NCBI GenBank assembly: GCA_024195265.1
Contig: JAJLRJ010000010.1
Span: forward strand, 40,576,420-40,640,419
Reading direction: 5' to 3'
Source of the DNA: Dendrophyllia cribrosa
Lineage: Eukaryota > Cnidaria > Anthozoa > Scleractinia > Dendrophylliidae
DNA length: 64,000 nt
This document shows, piece after piece, positions 1-22,300 of this stretch. A model generated the notes under the pieces. The model did no database searches, was not told the DNA's origin, and worked only from the letters and a program-made list of their open reading frames with translations. Within the stretch, counting starts at the first letter, position 1. Each line of letters begins with the position of its first letter. The translations under genes were made by a program, and so were the position numbers.

Positions 1-660
1 CGCAAAGGACAGATGCTTGTCTTCACGAAGTAAGTTATTATTAAACAATTATTCAATAAAACCTCCTCATGCATTATTTTGTAGCCAGCAAGAACCATAG
101 CGCCAAGTTAGTCACAATTCTCGTCGTAGTTGGGACACATGTGGGTCTCTCTCCCTTCTAAATGCAGGTTTGACATTTAGTGAACCCAGGTGCGCAACAT
201 TCAAAAACTCATTCAACATTGGGAGGAAAGGACGCCAACTGTTAGGGTGAATATGTATTCAGCGTGAGGTGTCCCAACTAAATGTGACGAGGATTGCAGG
301 TCATCATGATAAGATCGAATACAACCCTTCGAAATGCCTTATTGCGGTACAACTTCGTTGTATACGACATGCTAAGAACATGTCTAAAACATGAATTGTT
401 CGGTGTATGTCAACACTACAACTTCTAAATAGGACGACTCTCTCTATTGGTTCATTTGAATTTGTTGATTATCATTGCTGGTTCAACTTGACATGTACTG
501 CTGCTTACCAGATTTTTTTATCTACTTAAAACCATATTTGAGTAATTAGACTTCATAGCGCTCCTAAATGTATTTGTGTCTTTATTTGATGTTTTTCAGT
601 GCAACAAGACTGGGAACAGAACTGAAGCAAGAAAGCATAAAGCATTTATATTGGAATTAA
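1..660 (+). CDS. 3' end of an unidentified gene (two candidate exons)
   Basis: Position 1-29 reads as an open frame ending at a perfect donor (GTAAGT from 30). A pyrimidine-rich acceptor ends at 599, and 600-660 continues the frame to a TAA at 658-660. Spliced, the tail reads RKGQMLVFTN then ATRLGTELKQESIKHLYWN. The phases fit (2 nt left of the junction, 1 nt right). I do not recognise the protein; only about 29 residues are visible and the rest lies to the left of the window. The pairing of these two exons is inferred, and chance cannot be excluded. Confidence 0.35.
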
Positions 661-746
661 GAGCTATAGAATAGAATTCATCTTTATTCAAAAATGTATA
701 AACAACTATTTTAATCTGTGTCGTGTGACGTTTTAAATACAGTCGA

Positions 747-1062
747 AGCTATCTAAGCGGACACGCTTGTAAGCGGACAGCTCTACTTACGGCCACCTTG
801 CTTGACAAAACCCCGTTTGAATTCTTCTCTTATGAGAACCATTCCCGTAAGCGAACAGCCCCAGTTACGGACACTTTTTCTGCTTCCCGAGGGTGTCCCG
901 AGTATGTCCCGAGGGTGTCCCGAGTATGTCCTGAGGGTGTCACGAGTGTGTCTGCTTATGGACATCAGAATCATTCCCGTAAGCGGCCAGTTACAGTTAC
1001 GGACACTTTTTCTGCTTCCCGAGGGTGTTCGCTTTCAGGAGCGTCGACTCTACAAGGGTTAT
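747..1062 (+). mobile_element. dispersed repeat copy A (AAGCGGACA family)
   Basis: This sequence has a diverged copy in the opposite orientation at 4236-4462. Both contain the track AAGCGGACAGCTCTACTTAC followed by CGTTTGAATTC and CATTCCCGTAAGCG. The block starting CATTCCCGTAAGCG and ending at a CCGAGGGTGT motif occurs twice here (about 840-905 and 971-1030). Between the blocks, about 883-955, is an 11-bp array alternating GGGTGTCCCGA and GTATGTCCCGA. It is non-coding and its class is unknown. Confidence 0.6.
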
Positions 1063-1827
1063 TGACCACGTCTGGTCAGCTAAACTGGTAATTTTGGCTG
1101 TGATTTTGTTGACCTAGTTCTGACCAAACCATGCTGCCTTTAAGTTCGTACCCAGTTGCCTCATTCCAAAGCGGAAGAAATACAGGAAAATGCCATTCGG
1201 GCTGTCGAGCGGCCCAGCAACTTTTCCATACAAAGTTGCTTTTATACTGTGCCAAAGCAGATTTTAACCCTTTCACTCCCAGAGTCAATTATGGAGACAC
1301 GTAACTTTTTAGTCTGTCGATTGATTTCCCAGCCGCATTTTTTGGATAACTGGTAATTACCTGCAATCCTGATCTTTTTATTAAAGGACACAACATTACC
1401 TTGTTACCTTTTTGAAAGCTATTTAAAAGTCGCTGATAACTGGAGTCAAACGCAAACCTCACGTATCAATTTTCTCACTTATCCTTAACAATGTTGAAGT
1501 CCATAAACTGAAGACGAAGTCAAAATGATTTTTAGTCCTTGTTCCTTGATATTGATTAAAGCAAACTGTGCTAAGTGTTCCAAACGTTTTGGTTGGTGTT
1601 TTAGATACAGTTCTGAATGTCAGTAACTTGCACTAGCTTATTATCCTTTCATCAAGACTGCTGAGGGTATGTTCTGGTAGGCGGGGCAGACATGAGAAAT
1701 GTTAAAGGATTTGTGTTTTGATTTAATTATTTGCGATGTTTTTAGAGAATCCAACTGTGATTTCGCACTTAACCTGCATTATCCATTTTGAACTCGTGAA
1801 TATGTTGTGCAAGTTACAGAAGTTGGA

Positions 1828-1996
1828 TGCTCATTTCCAAGTTGCTTTTAGCCTCCTTTTGAAACCGAGACCAAGTGCAAAACCATTCATATGGATGAGT
1901 TTTGTTTCAAAGGCAAATAAAACTTATATCCATATGAATGGTTTTTCACTTGGCCTCGGTTCGAAAAAGAGGCTAAGAGCAACTCGAAAATGGGCT
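1828..1996. mobile_element. foldback (MITE-like) element
   Basis: An imperfect inverted repeat has arms of about 58 bp (1839-1896 and 1929-1987) around a loop of about 32 bp. The innermost match is CCATTCATATGGAT against ATCCATATGAATGG. No coding potential is seen. The long arms would fold into a hairpin if transcribed. Confidence 0.65.
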
Positions 1997-2785
1997 ATTT
2001 ACTCAATGGGCCACTTCGAAAAATACCATAATACTTCTTTAAAGTCCAGGTTTGATGTAAGCCTGATTTTTCCAATTTTTTTGTTTTCAGCACGAACAGC
2101 TCGTGCTATGCTTCAACTTCTTGGCAATTTGCATACGGTGCACATTTGTATACGAATAAACAATGCTACGTCCTAGCGTTCCTACATATGCACTTTGAAG
2201 CCATTGTTCCATTCTAAAAGAGGAGACTTGAATAATTACACCCAGGAGAGGCTAAGCCTGCACATAAATGATTATTATGGTATTTTTCGAAATCGGTTAT
2301 TGGTCAACGGGCTGTTAACATTGAGCCCGCGATATGTAATGGTCACCTGCCTTACCCATGGGGATGGCGTTCGAGGGTGGGGAGTTGGACGCAGGGGGTG
2401 GGGGTCAGTGGAGCAAAACGCCTAGGAGAGGGGAGGGTCCCAATGTTTCAACCTCGTTCCCAGGGCTTTTCCCTTCGAGAGGGGGGCGTGCCAATGTTTT
2501 GTTTTGACGAGTTGGCTCAAAGGAGCCTTTCATTAAAACGTGCTGTATATAAACAGCTGAGGGGAGAAACGTTTTTTATATACTGATTTTATTTTTACAG
2601 TGACAGTTGCCTAATAAAATGGCCATTGTTCTGTTTGTAGTTCTTCTTTTCCTAATCTGTGCGATTCAGACTGCCAGAAAGTGTCATGGCATCATGATTC
2701 TCGTCTCCAGAGCCGACCGGCCCTCTTAACGGCCAGGAACTGAGCACGAGGACCAGGAGCTCAGGCCCCGAGTATGCCATAGTTG

Positions 2786-2948
2786 AGGTAAAAACGGCAA
2801 ACTGATCCTTACGGCAAGAAGAAGAGATAGAGACAGAAGTGAAATAAAAAACAAACAGTTGAATATATTTGCCCGATATTTCGGTTTGCAAAACAAACTT
2901 TCTACGGGGGCTAAAAAAAACAAAAAATCAGTTTGCCGTTTTTACCTT
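2786..2948. mobile_element. foldback element with about 20-bp inverted ends
   Basis: The end GGTAAAAACGGCAAACTGAT is repeated in inverse orientation as ATCAGTTTGCCGTTTTTACC at the other end. The interior of about 120 bp shows nothing recognisable. Confidence 0.55.
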
Positions 2949-3413
2949 TACTATTTCAAGATTTTTACTGATCCAGGTCTACGATAGATCCGGTACTCTT
3001 CATTGGTTTGTCGCTGTGGTTTTGCCGTTATTATAGTTTTTGAATGCCATAGTTGCGTGGTCTCACTTTCATAGAGAGGAAACTGGGAATACGGAAATTG
3101 ATTTGGATGGAAGCAAATCCAGTTGAATACATACATGTAGCTCCCGCACTTCTACTCTGCTATCCTTTCACTTCGCTATCTTCTCTGTAGGACCAAGTAT
3201 TAACTCTTTACTTCAAGAATCTAACGATCTTTTCACGTATTGTGGTTGAATCTTTTGAGTTAAAAAAGCTATCAGGCAATATAGCGCTTTCCTGTTGCAC
3301 TTATTATGCTGTACATGGTAATTCTAATAATATTCCGGTGTTCTTTTTTTCTTTTTCCTTTTTTTCAACTCGTAATTTTAAAATGTTTTCAAAGTAGACT
3401 AAGTGTGTAAACG

Positions 3414-12983
<9,570 letters not shown>

Positions 12984-13343
12984 GTCGATGAGTGACTCAA
13001 CTTCTAAACCGAATCATAAACGACTGCGAAAATAACTTGGATGCTTCGCGTGATGGACGCCATCTTAAATGCGACGACTGATTCTGGCCAGCGGCAAAAC
13101 AAATAATGTAGCTTACATGATGTATATACATAATATCAATCAAATTCAAAATGGCGGAGACGGCTGTCTCTGAATGAACTATTGTAAATTTATGGCCAAA
13201 AACAAGAAACTTACGAATATATCCGTTGAAACTAAAATTAATTTTTAGCTTATTTTAAAGGAATGTAGCTATTTTTTTTCTTGATTTTGCCGTTGGTAAT
13301 CGAGAAGCGAGAGAGAAGAAAGAAGCATCTTGGCATATTCAGC
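12984..13343. promoter_or_regulatory. shared divergent promoter of the KAT7-like gene and NFRKB
   Basis: Only 360 bp separate the two start codons. The interval contains CGCCATCTT at 13058-13066 (YY1-type AAGATGGCG read toward the KAT7-like gene) and AAAATGGCGGA at 13148-13158 (YY1-type, read toward NFRKB). No TATA box is evident at a fixed distance. The YY1 assignment rests on motif match only. Confidence 0.65.
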
Positions 13344-16300
13344 ATGGAGGCATCGAATCTCGAGGAAAGCGACCTTAAGGGAATGGAAGTTTGTAATTTT
13401 GGTGGAACAGAGATGGCGCTACCGCTTGACTTGATTGAACAGGTAAATCAAAGATATTGCAAAAAAGCGTAGAGAAGTTGTTGATCACTGGGAACTCAAC
13501 TATACCATGGCGATTAGGCGACGTACATGTCCAAGGATGTAGCCTCATGTCAAAACATACTGTGTCGACCTTGGCGGGTACGAGCAAGGTACAATATCCA
13601 TGGATAGGTTGTCCAAAACCTGTCTGACTGAGGTTAAAAGGCATAACCAAGCAAATTTTATTATAGATCTAAAATGGAACCACTTGTTGGATTAGTTTTA
13701 AACAGTAAATATTATGGTTGAGGATGAAAAATGTTACATGTATGTTTTTGATTGGATGAGACTGTATCATGCTATGGCAGATGCTAGAAAGGGGAGGGAA
13801 AGGGAGGATTTTAGACACATGTGAAGTGCAGAGAGAGCACCGAGCACAAAGGGAGGGGAGGAATGTACAGCACCCGTTTTTCCATTCCACCCCCTAAAAG
13901 ATATTTCCCTTGGTCCTTTGCACTCCATGCTCTTTCCACATGCCTCATGCACACAAAGAGTTTCCACTTCCTCTCCCCTTTTTAGCACTTGCCACATGAA
14001 CTTCAAAACAATCTTTTCTCAGTCAGTACAGTACATGTAACTGTAGGTTTTAACTTATCATCCCAGGATAAAACTTACAATAGGCTATCATGATTGACTT
14101 TATTGCATTTTAGAAAGAAATCTTCTTCAAAGTTGTGAGTATGGAGACATGGAAGAATGTCCTGTCTCCTGCAGATAGGAAACATTTGGGGGTAAGAAAC
14201 ATTAATATTAATTGTAATTAATTTTATTTTAAATGAACAAAGTTGTTGTTGTTGTTGTTAATATTCATAAGGAGTTTCTCAGACACAATACTACATGTAC
14301 TGTTGTATACTCAATCCTTTAAGTTAATATATTACTGTAAGATACCAATTCTCCTTACTAGTTTCTTAATTTCATAATGATCTGCATAGGAAAATTATCT
14401 TAAAATTTATATTACATGTAAAACTACTTGGGCAACTCACAACTCCCCCCTCCCCTCCTCTTCCCCTCCTCCCTCCTTCCCACTCCTCCTCATTCCCACC
14501 CCTCCTCCTTCTCACCCTGGATAAGTTGCTACATGTGCATGTAGCCAATTGCAGGATTACCCCTACTATAATGTCTGGTCCCATTGATATACCTCAGGGA
14601 GTCAGGGTAGAATGAGCCTCATCATGAACAACATAATAATGAACATGTACTTAATAGTCTGCAGTCATACTGGAATGGTGATGACTGCACATTTGTATGT
14701 ACACTGTATCTTATCTAAAGAATCTACAGTGTACACTACAGTGTACACTGTAGTGTAAATGTTGCAGGTAAAATACATTCTTAGGTTGAATCAGTATTCA
14801 ATATACATGTAGGTTACATGTGAACCCAGTATTCAATCTAATTAAGCTAAACCTAACCCCAGCACAAAGCTAACCATCACCCCTGGCACAAAGATACATG
14901 TAGCCAGTGTGATGGTTAGCTTTGTGTTAGAGTTAGCTAGGGTGGGTTAGCTTTGTGTTAGTGTTTGCTTACCTACAGATTGAATACTGGGAACACATTT
15001 AACCTACCTGTAAATTGAATACTAATATAACCTGAGATCGGATTTTACTTGCAATATACACATTCTAGATTTAAAAGTAATTAAAAGTTACTGTAATAAT
15101 TTACTCCATCTGTAATCGTTTTGTTACCGAAACTATAATTTTGATTTTCTGTTTTAATTTGTAGACATTTCTACCAATGCTACCCACTGATTACCCACAT
15201 GCACAAGAAGACAACATAAGGTTGGTTCAGTTCTTCCTTAACAGGTCTCATACAACTTACAAGTACTGTGTAAAGGTTGTACTAGCCCAACAGTAATATT
15301 TAATCATTTATTGATTTAACTCAGCAGCATTTGGGTTAAGAAGTGTCCAGTGACAAATAACCTACATGTACAGTAATACTAAATTTCTGATAATAATTGT
15401 TATTTTAATTTATAAAATTCATTAGTAATTCATAATAGTTATGACAAATCAATAGATGGTATTTGAGTCACATGTACATCTCTGTAAACCCCAATACAAA
15501 TCAACTGAGTTGATGAATTATTAAACAGTAGAATTAACTTTTGATACAGACACCTGCTCAGCTAATTAGTATTCATTAATGTTTCACACAGATCTCTACT
15601 CATTGTTTCATTTCATAAGTACGATATAATATTCGCATCCGATCTGTATGGGTGTTTACAATGGCTCGCCTTCAGCTTTGTAAATGCCCATACAGTTCTC
15701 CTGCTCATATTTTATCTACTACTTATTATTTTATTGTTTTAATTAGTGCCTTACTTGGTGGTGAGAATTTTAGATTTGGAAATCCAGTTCAACAGTTTCA
15801 GCAAAAGTTAAAAGGTACATTTATGTGTTGTAGTTCAAAATGAATCTTAGGTCAAAATGATTTCAAACTAATTTAGTTTTGATTTTCTTTTGATCTTCTT
15901 TTTTTTCCAGATTAATTGACATAATCCTAAGACAAAAAAAGTAAAAATCAAACTAGTTTGAAATCATTTTAACCTAAGATAATTTTAAACTACAACATAT
16001 GTATTAGAAAAATTTTTTGTATAACATGTAAGTTTATAACTTACTAAAAAGGACTTCATTCTCTTAATTTAATCTTACCGACTTAATATTAAACTGTGAT
16101 TTGCATGTGTAATGCAAACACAAATAATTTAAGTGCAAGCACAAATGGCAAGCAAGTACTTAAGAGGCCCTGTTGGGGGGGGGGGGTGCCTGGCATGTTA
16201 GGGGGGTGTGCCTGTTAGGGGGAGTGTGCATGTTAGGGATGTGTGTGCCCGTTAGGAGAGTGTGCCTGTTAGGGGGGGAGTGTGCCTGTTAGGGGAGTGA

Positions 16301-19300
16301 GCCTGTTGGGAGGGAGAGTGTGCCTGTTAGAAGGGAGAGTGTGCCTGTTAGGGGGAGAGTGTGCCTGTTAGGAGTGGTGTTCTTGTTAGGGGAGTGTGCC
16401 AGTTAGGAGGGGGAGTGTGCCTGTTAGGGGGGAGTGTGCCTGTTAGGGGGGATGTACATGTCACCAGTCTGAATTTCAACTCTTGTCAGTTCACAAATTT
16501 ACGAGGTTCACATGTTGCTGTTGGAGTTTTGCACACTACCATGCCACAAGTTCACAATTTCACAGAATATTCTTGTTGTTCGTCATTATTCCACTTCGCT
16601 GATGTTGCTGTTTTAACGCAATGTCACTTGTCGGAATTTAACCCAACAGGGCCTCAATTACAGTTAACTCAATTGTGGTGAACTTAATTACTCAATTACA
16701 GTGAACTCATGCAAATTAAAGATAATGTGAGTGTAAGGAAAAGGAGAATTTTCTGTTCTCTCCTCTCCATCTCTCTTAATTCTAAATAATAGAAATTATA
16801 TACTGTGTCTTTGCATCAATATGCAGATGGTTACTTCTACCCTGATGTGGTAAAATACAAAAAGTTGTGCCGCAAAGCTAAATTCAAGGAGTACAAGGTA
16901 CATGTATGTCACTATGTTCATGTTATGTGTAGTATACTTTTCTGACCTGTGGTGTTGTTTGATTTTAATTGGAATATTTTTTAAGTGGAATTTTGATAAA
17001 ATTAAAGACGAATACTTTCATTGGCATTCTTAAAAGGAGAGAAAGTTAAAAAAGGTACTCAACAGTGTATGAAAACTCATGCTTACACTGTACCATTCCC
17101 AGGACAACAGTTGTACACTGTAATCGGCCTGACTCTTTCCTCTAGGGCTCCCTGTGGCCTAACGTTGGTTTCTACTTTTAGATTCAACAGCAGAGGTACC
17201 ACAAAAAACTGTTAAAGGAGATACTTGTATCCCGTCAGGTAAGCTGTAATCTTCAGTTGTAACATGAAAAAGAAAGCAGCAGCTGGGAATATGTTAACTA
17301 AGTCAATTTAATACAAAGGGAGAATTACATGTAGTTAATTAAAGGATGGGAAAGTAGTGAAAGTGCTCTTCTCTTTTGAAAATGCTGCATTGATTAAAAT
17401 AAATACTTGTTGTTGTTTATCCTGTAGGAAATCCTTGATCAGATCGGCAGACAAGGTCCTGGAGAACCCATCAAAACCAGGTGCAGTCTCACAGTCTAGC
17501 GAATCATAATTGCCTTAGTATTTCTAGCTACATGTGCGTATGTCAATGTGATCTGGAATCGGAGGGCCATAGATTTGTTAGCCATATAACTGTACGGGAA
17601 TGGGGTAAGAAACCAAACTATAAAATAATAATAATAATCTTTATTTTCTCAAGATAAAATGACATATCCTAAGTCACAATTAATAAATATCTAAAAAGTG
17701 CGCAAAATACATTAAATCTAATAAAATCACTTGAAATTATAAATAATCGTAGTAATAATAATAATGTCTCTCACTGGTCATTAATTGTTACTTGTGCGTA
17801 TAGTTATACCACAGTTTCTGAGTTCTGTGTAATTTATATCAATTTCAGTGGGCATACACCATCCATAGACACTTTGGCAATGGAACACAGGGTCAATACC
17901 AGGCATAAAAGGTACGGTACATAGTAAAATATTGATTTATAAAAGATGATCCTGTTCATTGTCATACAATAGGCCTTATCATGGTTTTTCCAAATTTTTA
18001 TATTGGCCAGATAGCAAAAATCCATCGACACTACTGGAAAAAGCATCTCAAAATTAGTAAAGTGGCCGAGTTTAAAAGCGATATCTTTTAAAATAGTGGA
18101 GATATAGCTTCACAAAGTCGGCAAATTTCACAGACGTTCGTATTGCGCAGCCAAATGTCTTGCCTACCGGTAGGCAAAAAATTTGGCTGCGCGATACAAA
18201 CGTCTGTGAAATTTGCCGACTTTGCGAAGCTATATCTCCACTATTTTAAAAGATATCGCTTTTAAACTCGGCCACTTTACTAATTTTGAGATGCTTTTTC
18301 CAGTAGTGTCGATGGATTTTTGCTATCTGGCTAATATAAAAATTTGGAAAAACCGTGATAAGGCCTATTACATGTACATATTATTTATCCTCAGATTTTT
18401 AATATAATTGCTTTTCTCCCTTGAATTGCATGATAATCCATGAACAGACACGTGAGCCATTAATTTATTTCTTATAACTGACATGTAACCAAAAATGGAA
18501 TTTTTGTAAATGTTTGATAATCATAAAGGACAATAATTAAGTAAATTGAATCCAGTTAAACATTTATAAAGTAAACATAATGAAAACAAGGGTATAGCTT
18601 CCTTGCAGATGTATGCAGACATCCTTTTATCTCACACACTCCACAAATGAAATGCGCAAAAGGGAATGTATTTTAGAAGACAACTGATAGCTTAGAAAAC
18701 TTATGCTACAACATCAAGTAATTTAGTCTTACTCTGTTGCCATTCTTGCACAGGATCCTGTCAGAATGCAGACAACAATGCCAGGTAGGATGTAGACCTG
18801 TTTGTTTCAGTTTTATAATTTAGTAGTATAGTGTACATCTTATTTTTGGATTTTGAAATTAAGCCATCAAGTTTACTCAGAAGACATGGATGGATATGTT
18901 GTAGTTTAAAATGATTTAAGGTTAAAATGATTTTAAACTAGTTTGATTTTCACTTTTCTTTGTCTTAGGATTATAGTTACATTGTATAAAATTTGGTCAG
19001 GAACAAAATAAAATAATAACTAAACTACAATAGATACATCCTTTCACAACATCCTTTATTCATTGGGCTGATGAAAATTAAATATTTTTAAAATATGTTA
19101 GATAATCTTTGCAAGCTCAAAATCATCACTTTGCTCATTCATCTCATCCAACATTAATAATTATTTTCAGGATGGAAATGTGTCCTCCGACGATGAAGAA
19201 AGAAGTGTTGGTAGGTTGATATGTTCTGCCATTTAACTTATAATACATGTATATATTATGGTTTAAATTTTTCGTTGGTTTGAAAGTTTTCAAACCAGTT

Positions 19301-22300
19301 TAATTTTTGTTTTCCTTTGTCTCAGAATATGATAATGAATCTGAGACAAAGGAAAATAAAAATTGAACTGGTTTGAAAATTTTTAAACCAAAGAAAAATT
19401 TGAACCACAACATATATATACTCATCTGTGTTGTTTACACGCAGATATTTTACTCATTGCTCACATTTTTCTACGCAACTCGTAAAATATCTTCCTTTTG
19501 TTACAGCTGTGCCATTCGGCCCTGCTATGGGTTTATTTATGACCCCCTATCACATGTTGCCAGGTGTTTACAGTGGTATTCCAGGAATGTTAGGAGCTGC
19601 CATGCCATATCCAGGCTACCATGGATTTCCATTCCCTTCTCCTGCAGCTCATCGAGTGCCATCACCTAATGTGGTCACAGAGGAAGACTTTCAAAAGATG
19701 ATCCAGATCCATAGAAAAAGAAGGCTGGGAAATGAGGTGCATTATTGTATTTAGTGTTATCTATTTTGATTGTAAACTACAGGTGCCTAAACAAACGTTA
19801 ATCATTTTAAAAAATTTACAGTCAAAACCGGTCAAGCGTTCCCGCCAAGAATGAATTAATGAATTCATTATTGCAAATTTGATTTCATTACTCGTTTCAA
19901 TGATCCGCTCTTCGAATAAATAATGCAAAATTCAAAATAAGCCTCGATTCAAAAATCGAATTTTGATTGGATTAATGAACAAAAGGTTTATGCTATATTT
20001 GGAATACTAAGCACCAGGTTGATCGCAAATTGATATAAACTCGTGGTTATTTGGGAAAATTCGAGGAAGAAGTATAGCGAGAGCCATGTAATTGTTGTTA
20101 TTTTTTTGTATCTCCGAAAGCCTTCTCAAACAGCGCTCCATGAATCTGATTTTTCCAATACAAGTGTTTCATTGTAACGGCAAACTATAGCCATAATAGT
20201 TACCATGCACTAATGCTTGAAAAGAGGAAAAGTTTCCCAACAAAATGTATTATAAACCTACCTTTTCCTCACACAAGGACGACGGAGATCTTGCCGCCAT
20301 CTTTGTTGACGAGTCGCGGTCAACCTGGTGCTTAGTATTCCATATATAGCATAAACCTTTTGTTCATTAATCCAATCAAAATTCGATTTTTGAATCGAGA
20401 CTTATTTTGAATTTTGCATTATTTATTCGAAGAACGGATTATTGAAACGAGTAATGAAATCAAATTTGCAATAATGAATTCATTAATTCATTCTTGGCGG
20501 GAACGCTTGACCGGTTTTGACTGTAATGAACATGACTGAAATAATGGCACATAGTGCAAATGCTGTGAATGCAATCTTAAAACTCCTAAAACGTTTTCAG
20601 CAATCTTGCAGGTCAGGAATTTCATTAGTAGTGACAAATGAATGAATTGCAACAAGTTACAAGTGAACTTTGCACATCATTATCATTTTTGAGGAAACAG
20701 TAATAGTAACTGCACTTTTCAAGTTCAACAACCAGACATAGACTGAACTTGAAATAAGCATAGACAGTGGTAATTCTTGTCCAATAAGTGTATAAATGTG
20801 TTGCTAAAATTAGTTTTTATTTTCACTTGTATGTACAGGATCACCCTGAACTGGATACAAGATTCACTTCCATTCAAGACATTATACTGAGAACAAATCC
20901 ATCAAAGAAGTCACCTAAACCCTGTGAGTGAAGCTTTTATTAAAGGATTATTGAAATACAGTCATCCTTTCTTGTGCAAGCACCTCTTGTGATAATCTCC
21001 TCTCTGAGTGACCTCTTTGTCATTCAAATCACTTAATCAGGTATCTCATAAGTGTCCTTCTCTGCCAGCCGACCAGCCATCCTGGCATTTTGGGTGCTTT
21101 CACAGGCCATAATACACCATACTTGCACCACATGCATTGCTGTTGTCATTTATTTTTGGGAAACCTGCTACTCGAGATTTCTCCTAAAAATACCATTAAG
21201 TTGTGAAATTGATAATTCCCTGTAAAGTAGCACTGTCCAGAAGTAAAAATAGAATGTGATGTTTACTAATAAACAACGAATGAAGCAACCACCAAAAGCA
21301 ACAACTTTGCCAAAAATGGCTGCTCTTCTGAAATAAGCAGAAAATGTGAAATAAGGAACGGAAAACAGTTGCTAAAAAAAACATATTTTAAAATGTCACA
21401 ATTCCCAGGAACAATTCAATTGGTTTGACTGTGAATTAAAATGCCCTCTTTTTTTCTGGTTTTGTTTATATGTAGCTGAGTTATCTAAAAAGAAGGACAA
21501 GAAGGCTAAAGTTAAACGAAAGTTAAAACAGAAACTTCAACAGAAGCAAGAAAGACAAGCACAAGTGAAAGCAGATCAAAGTGACTCTGTGAAGAAAGAG
21601 GAAGTATCACAGGACCCACAGAGTACTGTTCCACAGTAAGTCCAGCACCTTTCTCTGTAACAGTCTGTAGGTAATAAAAAATAAAACAAACTTTTTGTTG
21701 GTAAACTATTGACAACTTAAGAGCTCCTTGCAGAAAACTGCTGTTCAGTAGCTTTCATTCAAATGGTCACACCTTAGAATTTCGTCTACATACTCAAAAG
21801 TTACAATCACCAAGCACTGCATTATAAACACAGTACCACAGGCAAGTACTGCTCAATAGCTTTCATTTGAATGATCACACTTTAGGATTTCATCTACAGA
21901 CTCAAAAGTTAGAACCACCTTGTACAGCATAATAAACAGCACCACAGGAAAGCACTGCTCAATAGCTTTCATTTGAATGGTCACACTTTAGGATCTCATC
22001 AAAGGCAAACTCAGACTTAGGATTCTTGTAAGAACCCTTTAAATTACTTATAGACAATGGAAAGAAGCTATATATACAATAAAGCTATATTGGAAATCAA
22101 AGAAACAATCATTAAATATGAATAGGTTAGTTGAATAACAGTCCTCATTTCATCAGATTTTCTTGCCTTCATTTTTTATAGAGCTCCTGTTTCTTCAGTT
22201 GATGTCCCTTGCTTTTTCAGCCTGCTTCGTGAGATTTTTCATGGTTTTACTGACTATAAGGCTAACCTGCAGAAAGTATGTTTACTTCAATTTAGTTTCT

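Larger units (their letters stand above)
661..3413. other. intergenic region, repeat-rich, no gene seen
   Basis: This lies between the putative gene tail at 660 and the 3' end of the KAT7-like gene at 3414. It holds three foldback or repeat elements, listed separately. The open frames here are short, lack splice-site support and resemble nothing I know. No clear AATAAA for the minus-strand gene was found close to 3414. Confidence 0.6.

Noticed and set aside
16169..16455. G-rich array considered as a telomere-like or G-quadruplex regulatory block
   Set aside because: Units vary in length and the array is enclosed in a foldback element. A quadruplex is possible, but nothing in the sequence shows a role.
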